Positions 23,757 to 26,679 of a DNA stretch of 26,679 nucleotides are shown in pieces; positions within the stretch are counted from its first letter, which is position 1; each line of letters begins with the position of its first letter. The DNA comes from a virus, in IMG/VR virus record IMGVR_UViG_3300046488_000196, positions 1 through 26,679 of that record. One strand, 5' to 3'. A program made the translations under genes and the position numbers. The notes under the pieces were generated by a model that worked only from the letters and a program-made list of their open reading frames with translations, did not search any database and was not told the DNA's origin.

Positions 23757-24929
23757 TTAATCTGAATATTTAATGATAAAATCGTTCACATCCTTGGTGG
23801 GAAGTTTTTTAAGCTTTATCTGTTTTTTATGCTCTCTGAAATAATTACTTAATTTACTTATCAATGTTTTTCCCGCCTCATCATCGTCACCGATTATTAC
23901 GATATCATATTTTAACAATTTTGCCATTTGTTTTTCATCCGGCATATTTCCAACCCCGGGTATGCCTATAGCATTTCTGCGCAAGCTCTCGAGAGCAATA
24001 ACATCCATTTCCCCTTCTACCAGGTATAATTTTTCTCCGGAGATCCCGGTCAAAAAGAAATCCGAATTATAAAATCTTCTTGGACTATTAAGATTCAGCT
24101 GATCGTTTTTCAATCCCAGGTATTTACCGGATTTACTATCCTCCGGTACCTTGCTAAACTTTTCAAAGAAATACCTGCCTCTCAAATAGATAATTGACCA
24201 GTTCCACATATATGGGATTATTATCCGATGAGAATAAAAAATTAAATTCCCGTCACCATTTTCTTTAGTATTAAAAAGCCCGCTTCTTTGAAGGTCCTTA
24301 ATGTTGAACGTTTTTTTCATATGATTGTTAACCTGGCTATAATCCTTTATGGAGAATAGTCGGAATAGCTCAATAAAATATGGATCAAGTTTTCTTATCT
24401 TGATCAAATAATCATATGCATCCGGGTCCCATCCTTTCTCCGTACAATAACAGAATAATTCAAGAAATATTTTCTTATTCATCTCCAGCCGTTTCATCTT
24501 TACTTCTTTCAATGCAATCGATTCGTCCGCAATTGATAACCGTTCATTATAAAGCTCCAATTCCTCTTTACTTAAAGCCTCCTTATAATCAGTTCCCTTT
24601 GCAGCTGGAGCCGGTCTATTTAATTCCCGGGGAGAAACGTTCTCTCCTGATATATTGAACATCCCGGCCAGCTCTTTAATCGCGGTGCCGGCATCCAGGT
24701 TATATAATGCCATATAAAGATCGATAACACTTCCACCCTTCCTATCTGCAGTCCCGTAATCGCACCATGAATTTGTATCCGTAAAGATCTTGCATGATGC
24801 AGTCTTTTCCTGTCTTAAAGGTGATTTTATGAATAAGCTTCTACCGGTCCCGGATTTCTCTAAACCCAGTCGATCTATAAGATCAACTATCGAAACTTTA
24901 TTCTTTATTTCGCTTACCAGGTCAACCAT
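23757..24929 (-). CDS. DNA primase, DnaG/TOPRIM type
   Basis: A 390-residue protein. The N-terminal 95 residues keep the layout of the CHC2 zinc-binding domain (VDLIDRLGLEKSG, LFIKSPLRQEKTASCKIF, WCDYGTADRKGGSVIDLYM) but have only C46 and C56 there, so the usual zinc site is degenerate. The C-terminal TOPRIM part has YLVEGEMDVIAL (about 302-313) and IIGDDDEAGK (about 345-354) with the expected acidic residues. It would make RNA primers for the phage helicase encoded next. Its ATG lies 8 bases inside the end of the reverse transcriptase gene, a coupling that ties the DGR to the replication operon. Confidence 0.87.
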   Translation of the reverse strand: MVDLVSEIKNKVSIVDLIDRLGLEKSGTGRSLFIKSPLRQEKTASCKIFTDTNSWCDYGTADRKGGSVIDLYMALYNLDAGTAIKELAGMFNISGENVSPRELNRPAPAAKGTDYKEALSKEELELYNERLSIADESIALKEVKMKRLEMNKKIFLELFCYCTEKGWDPDAYDYLIKIRKLDPYFIELFRLFSIKDYSQVNNHMKKTFNIKDLQRSGLFNTKENGDGNLIFYSHRIIIPYMWNWSIIYLRGRYFFEKFSKVPEDSKSGKYLGLKNDQLNLNSPRRFYNSDFFLTGISGEKLYLVEGEMDVIALESLRRNAIGIPGVGNMPDEKQMAKLLKYDIVIIGDDDEAGKTLISKLSNYFREHKKQIKLKKLPTKDVNDFIIKYSD

Positions 24930-25920
24930 TTGAAATTATACTTCCTATTTTTCCCATGAACTTTCCAGAGCTACAATGCTTGCATAATCCCTGCAAGCTT
25001 GCCAATGATTTATTTACTTTATCCGGACTCGCGCCGGCCTTATTAAATTTCCTAAACTTTTTAAGATTCTTTACCATCACTCTTTTCCTAAGTATCCTGA
25101 CACCGGGGAACTGCCTGTAACCCAGAAAATCAATCCCGCGTTTAATGCTAAATATTGAAGTCTTCTTATTAAGCACTAACTTCAATTCCTTTTCAATGAA
25201 GTTCCTGATCTCAGAAAGCCATCTCCATAATTGCTTTTTATCTTTGTATAGAATAACCATGTCGTCCATATATCGCACGTAGTATTTAATTCTCAATGTT
25301 TCCTTTATAAAATGATCCAGGTAGTTCATATAAATGTTAGCGAACAACTGCGAAGTCAGGTTACCAACCGGAATACCCGGGTTGTCAGTTGAATCAATAA
25401 TTATATTTAGCAGTTTCAGCGTCCGCTTGCATCTGATTTTTCTTCTTAGAAATCTCTTAACCGTTTCATGGTCAATCGAATAAAAGTATTTCTGAATATC
25501 CATCTTCAGGCAGAAAACTTCCTTTGAGTCTTTAATATTTTGTTTTAGAAAATATTCCATTCTTTTCACGCCGGCCAGAGTACCTTTATTTTTCCTGCAT
25601 GCATAAGAATCCTTGATGAAGGTTTTCTCAAATAGCGGCTCTATAACAGAACAAATTGCCTGGTGAACCACTCGATCCCGGAATGGAAGAGCCAGGATTA
25701 ACCTTTCTTTTGGATCCGTGACTAAGAATTCATTATAACGAGATGGAGTATATGCCTCATATATCAGCTCGTTCTGAATTGTTATAAGATTCTCTTCCAG
25801 ATTGCTAGTGAACTCCAAAACATCATTTTTATACCGCTTATTCTTTCTTGCCTTCAAATATGCCTGGTGAAGATTATCGAAACTATAGATCCTTTCATAT
25901 AAATTATTATAAGTCTTCAT
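24922..25920 (-). CDS. Diversity-generating retroelement reverse transcriptase
   Basis: A 332-residue protein when started at ATG 25920 (GGAGG eight bases upstream); a GTG at 25935 is a poorer choice. RT motifs in order: EFLVTDPKERLILALPFRDR (about 64-83), FIKDSYACRKNKGT (101-114), LKMDIQKYFYSIDH (138-151) with catalytic Asp, GIPVGNLTSQLFAN (182-195), YYVRYMDDMVIL (213-224) with YMDD, and RGIDFLGYRQF (261-271). SQ in GNLTSQ is the mark of DGR enzymes; group II intron enzymes have QG..SP. No maturase or endonuclease domain is present. It copies the TR RNA with errors at adenines for transfer to the VR. The 3' end overlaps the primase gene. Confidence 0.95.
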   Translation of the reverse strand: MKTYNNLYERIYSFDNLHQAYLKARKNKRYKNDVLEFTSNLEENLITIQNELIYEAYTPSRYNEFLVTDPKERLILALPFRDRVVHQAICSVIEPLFEKTFIKDSYACRKNKGTLAGVKRMEYFLKQNIKDSKEVFCLKMDIQKYFYSIDHETVKRFLRRKIRCKRTLKLLNIIIDSTDNPGIPVGNLTSQLFANIYMNYLDHFIKETLRIKYYVRYMDDMVILYKDKKQLWRWLSEIRNFIEKELKLVLNKKTSIFSIKRGIDFLGYRQFPGVRILRKRVMVKNLKKFRKFNKAGASPDKVNKSLASLQGLCKHCSSGKFMGKIGSIISNG

Positions 25921-25989
25921 TAAAAGGTCCTCCACGCGGTATTATCCAGTATATCGGTTACTAACCGCATGGAAGAACAAGAATATTTT

Positions 25990-26008
25990 TGACGCTGACT
26001 TATCGTCA
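25990..26008 (-). ncRNA. Hairpin in DGR TR-RT spacer
   Basis: TGACG pairs with CGTCA around a 9-nt loop, downstream of the template repeat. In the studied Bordetella phage BPP-1 DGR the RNA behind the TR is structured and primes cDNA synthesis. This hairpin could be part of such a structure. The stem is short. Confidence 0.45.
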
Positions 26009-26039
26009 CGGTCTTTATCTCCTTTTGTTCATTGCTCAC

Positions 26040-26061
26040 TTTCAATTCCTTGAAATTGAAA
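26040..26061 (-). ncRNA. Perfect 8-bp hairpin directly behind the template repeat
   Basis: TTTCAATT and AATTGAAA form a perfect 8-bp stem with a 6-nt loop, 17 bases past the end of the conserved TR core. Its position agrees with the structured spacer RNA that DGR reverse transcriptases need for priming. No coding role: the frame across it belongs to the TR read-through. Confidence 0.55.
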
Positions 26062-26078
26062 TTCCGGCATAAAATAAG

Positions 26079-26208
26079 AGCCACACGGAAACCTATGTTG
26101 TTGTTCCTGATGTCGCGTTCGTTGTTCAGGTTCAGGTTGAACAGACCGGCGTTGTCTTGGTTGTTCCAATTGCCGCCGCGGATCGGTATCCGATTTTGCA
26201 GACAAGAC
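26079..26208 (-). repeat. DGR template repeat (TR)
   Basis: The adenine-rich template lies between avd and the RT gene. In the sense of the target protein it reads as a run of AAC codons (NWNNQDNAGLFNLNLNN, then RDIRNNNIGFR), the typical design of a DGR template, because mutation of AAC reaches many amino acids and never a stop. It aligns without gaps to the VR at the right window edge with an offset of 519 bases. The 15-base GGTTTCCGTGTGGCT at 26079-26093 is identical in both and marks the region where the initiation-of-homology sequence lies. The right end is uncertain since the matching VR part is outside the window; it may begin at the avd stop. Confidence 0.92.
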
Positions 26209-26538
26209 CTACCTTGCACTTTTTATCCATCCCCCTAGCATCTTGCCAATTTCGGTAAGCTGCCTGGACAAAATTTCATACTGTTTTAATTTCAGGAGCT
26301 GCAGATCTTTTGCGGCTCTTAATTTGAACCGCAAAAGATCGAGTTTTACATCTGCTTCATATAAATATTTCTTCTTGTACTGTGATTTATTCGCAGTCAG
26401 GAAGAGTGACAGCATTTCAAAGAACTCGTTTCTGATATCTGCTGCCAAAACAAACTTTTCCGATTTCGGGAAGTAGTTAAGCGCGTTATGCAGATATTTA
26501 AAGCAATCGCTTGCTTTCTCAATAATTACCAGTTCCAT
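26209..26538 (-). CDS. avd: DGR accessory variability determinant (Avd)
   Basis: A 109-residue, basic, all-helical protein. Four amphipathic helices are readable: CFKYLHNALNYFPKSEKF, IRNEFFEMLSLFLTANKS, EADVKLDLLRFKLRAAKDL and KQYEILSRQLTEIGKMLGGW. Size, helix layout and the closing GGW match the four-helix-bundle Avd proteins, which form a pentameric barrel and bring the RT to the template RNA. It lies between the VR and the TR exactly as in classical DGRs. The TAG stop comes at the start of the template repeat. Confidence 0.9.
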   Translation of the reverse strand: MELVIIEKASDCFKYLHNALNYFPKSEKFVLAADIRNEFFEMLSLFLTANKSQYKKKYLYEADVKLDLLRFKLRAAKDLQLLKLKQYEILSRQLTEIGKMLGGWIKSAR

Positions 26539-26585
26539 ATATCCAAACCATCCTAAAAATTAAAAACAGAGGACCAGAGAACAGA

Positions 26586-26679
26586 TTACAGAACAAAAGC
26601 CACACGGAAACCTACGTCGATGTACCTGAGGTCGCGTTCGTCGGTCAGGTACAGGTAGAACAGACCGGCGCTGTCTCGG
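26586..26679 (-). CDS. DGR target protein, C-terminal end (partial)
   Basis: The last 30 codons and TAA stop of a gene that enters from the right edge. The peptide starts RDSAGLFYLYLTDERD and ends VGFRVAFVL. An ending in GFR..F or GFR..L is usual for the C-type lectin / formylglycine-generating-enzyme fold that carries variable residues in DGR targets. The whole visible part is variable repeat. In phages such targets are mostly tail-tip adhesins; this cannot be decided here as the N-terminal part is missing. Confidence 0.9.
   Translation of the reverse strand, partial: RDSAGLFYLYLTDERDLRYIDVGFRVAFVL
26598..26679 (-). repeat. DGR variable repeat (VR), partial
   Basis: Gapless match to the TR. 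In the 67 bases at 26613-26679 there are 11 differences, each at a TR adenine: A to G five times, A to T four times, A to C twice. All 41 non-adenine positions are unchanged. The 15-base GGTTTCCGTGTGGCT follows without change. Further on, differences also occur at other bases, as expected where mutagenic copying does not reach. Confidence 0.93.

Noticed and set aside
24922-25920. Group II intron or retron reverse transcriptase
   Set aside because: No maturase or endonuclease domain, GNLTSQ in place of the intron QG..SP motif, and TR, VR and Avd present alongside.
25921-25935. Reverse transcriptase start at GTG 25935
   Set aside because: That start would place the ribosome site GGAGG inside the coding part; the ATG at 25920 is spaced correctly from it.
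25920-26219. A 99-codon frame across the template repeat (RGGNWNNQDNAGLF and so on)
   Set aside because: It is the TR read in the target frame, begins inside avd without an ATG, and continues through spacer hairpins into the RT ribosome site. The region acts as template RNA, not as a gene.

Overview
The window looks like one contiguous piece of a tailed, siphovirus-type phage or prophage genome. Every gene I can support lies on the minus strand, so transcription runs from the right edge to the left edge. Genes are packed tightly, with many ATGA or TAATG start/stop overlaps. The DNA is A+T-rich. The Ig-like fibre domain (DGSTW type), the GGTG...GP...KTFTLPN fibre motif and the Sec-signal-bearing phage proteins recall phages of Bacteroidota or Ignavibacteriota hosts; this host guess is weak inference. 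No integrase or repressor is visible, so the lifestyle cannot be decided.

Right edge to about 22.3 kb (first transcribed): a diversity-generating retroelement (DGR) followed by replication genes. The last 30 codons of the DGR target gene, carrying the variable repeat (VR), enter at the right edge. Then come the accessory protein Avd, an adenine-rich template repeat (TR) and a YMDD reverse transcriptase. The RT gene overlaps a TOPRIM primase, which is followed by a VirE/D5-like helicase. Over 67 aligned bases the VR differs from the TR at 11 positions, all of them adenines in the TR.

22.05-22.35 kb: a noncoding stretch with ten exact copies of the heptamer TGTAGTA or its complement, plus two near copies. 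It separates replication from morphogenesis genes and is a candidate origin or operator array.

22.05 to 12 kb: a gpZ-like tail protein, a small membrane-type ORF, a Nu1-like small terminase, a zinc-ribbon-like protein, a membrane-anchored protein, a lambda gpA-type large terminase, an HTH-like small protein, a head-region protein, a secreted protein, a possible lipoprotein, portal, HK97-type protease, major capsid protein and a small capsid-adjacent protein.

12 kb to the left edge: an FII-like connector, then a lysis cassette (two membrane proteins, a transglycosylase-like endolysin, a membrane-anchored possible spanin analogue) set between the head and tail genes. Next come tail terminator, tail tube, a phage-encoded initiator-type tRNA-fMet, a secreted protein, tail chaperones G and GT joined by a likely -1 frameshift at T_TTT_TTC, tape measure, a baseplate-like protein, a coiled-coil protein, three fibre or adhesin proteins, and the start of a further signal-anchor protein at the left edge. 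If the genome is circular or permuted, the left-edge adhesion genes may lead into the DGR target at the right edge.
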